Positions 63,690-64,000 of a DNA stretch of 64,000 nt are shown in pieces. Both the position numbers and the translations under genes were made by a program. Source of the DNA: Blastomyces gilchristii SLH14081. Taxonomy: Eukaryota; Ascomycota; Eurotiomycetes; Onygenales; Ajellomycetaceae. The notes beneath the pieces were generated by a model. The model made no database searches and was not told the DNA's origin. It saw only the letters and a list, made by a program, of their open reading frames with translations. The stretch is taken from contig NW_003101682.1 in NCBI RefSeq assembly GCF_000003855.2, positions 4,720,744 through 4,784,743 on the forward strand, given 5' to 3'. Each line of letters opens with the position of its first letter. Position 1 is the first letter of the stretch.

Positions 63690-64000
63690 ATGAATATACA
63701 ACAAAAACAATAAAAAAAGTTTAAAAACTCTTCAAAAATCACATTTATTCAAAATAATGTGAATAGAAACTTAAATTGCATTTATTCTTATCTTCAAATT
63801 GCATTTGAATAAAAAGTTGATTTTATACTGCTTCAGAAGCTGAATTTTGATGCTGAGCAAAAATATGTCATTTCTCATTCAAGCTACTACTGCTTTTTAT
63901 CTCAAAAGTCTGAGATAAAGTCAAGAGTAGTGATCTATGAAAGAAAGAGATTAAGATATCAATTTAATCTAAGATTTGATATCATGTCTGACTCTGATAT
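63690..64000 (+). pseudogene. LINE 3 ORF2, N-terminal endonuclease part (cut by window end)
   Basis: Starts at ATG 63690, 23 bp after ORF1. It reads into the AP-like endonuclease (SHSSYYCFLSQKSEIKSRVV) with one or two stops before the window ends. Confidence 0.8.

Larger units (their letters stand above)
60509..64000 (+). mobile_element. LINE 3, 5' half (runs off the window)
   Basis: Plus-strand LINE starting AACCGCTCCACCACG with the least mutated 5' UTR of the set (one tandem unit, many CpG and CC kept). ORF1 and the start of ORF2 follow. Its last base corresponds to about 16115 in LINE 1. Whether it continues is unknown. Confidence 0.92.

Noticed and set aside
1..64000. CRISPR arrays, rRNA genes, prokaryotic operons or a secondary-metabolite cluster
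   Set aside because: Nothing of the kind seen; all repeats are dispersed retroelements and the only intact gene is the transporter.

Overview
The window looks like nuclear DNA of a filamentous ascomycete (Pezizomycotina). It is an AT-rich, repeat-filled isochore almost entirely made of retrotransposons ruined by C-to-T hypermutation of the repeat-induced point mutation (RIP) type. One 2.7 kb island of normal base composition (about 37.45-40.17 kb) carries the only intact gene, a 575-residue MFS hexose transporter with two short introns on the minus strand. The elements are a chromodomain Ty3/Gypsy, a second Ty3/Gypsy, a Ty1/Copia, a Tad-like LINE with RNase H, and a tRNA-derived SINE. I could not fix the species.

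Layout, left part (1-37.1 kb). The substrate is one Copia element on the plus strand, cut by five insertions whose target-site duplications (TSDs) can mostly be read. In order: Gypsy-2 copy 1 (minus; itself hit by SINE 1 at 1589-1962 and by Gypsy-1A at 5090-12343), LINE 1 (12479-20126, plus), Gypsy-1B (20715-27965, minus), SINE 2 (28350-28742, minus) and Gypsy-1C (29403-36650, plus). Copia reverse transcriptase and RNase H can be read across the breaks (12425-12478, 20127-20714, 27971-28349, 28743-29402).

Middle (37.1-43.3 kb). AT-rich spacer, the transporter island, then a much older and more AT-rich layer: a decayed minus-strand LINE (about 40.42-42.59 kb) carrying decayed SINE 3 (40707-41100), then a segment ending in a GC-rich LTR-like terminus at 43288.

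Right part (43.3-64 kb). A Gypsy-1 remnant (43289-43969) is interrupted by Gypsy-2 copy 2 (minus). That copy is interrupted by an outer LINE, which is split by full-length LINE 2 (49821-57459, minus) with a 13-bp TSD. A further LINE segment on the plus strand (from about 60.51 kb) runs off the window.

How the parts relate. The SINE and the LINE share a 3' end and an (AAT)n tail, so the LINE probably mobilises the SINE. All three full Gypsy-1 copies keep, downstream of pol, a third sense reading frame of about 245 codons with a cysteine cluster. The hypermutation hits C before G or C and largely spares C before A, unlike textbook RIP. In all six Gypsy-1 LTRs it fades toward the outer edge of the element, as expected of a process guided by repeat homology.
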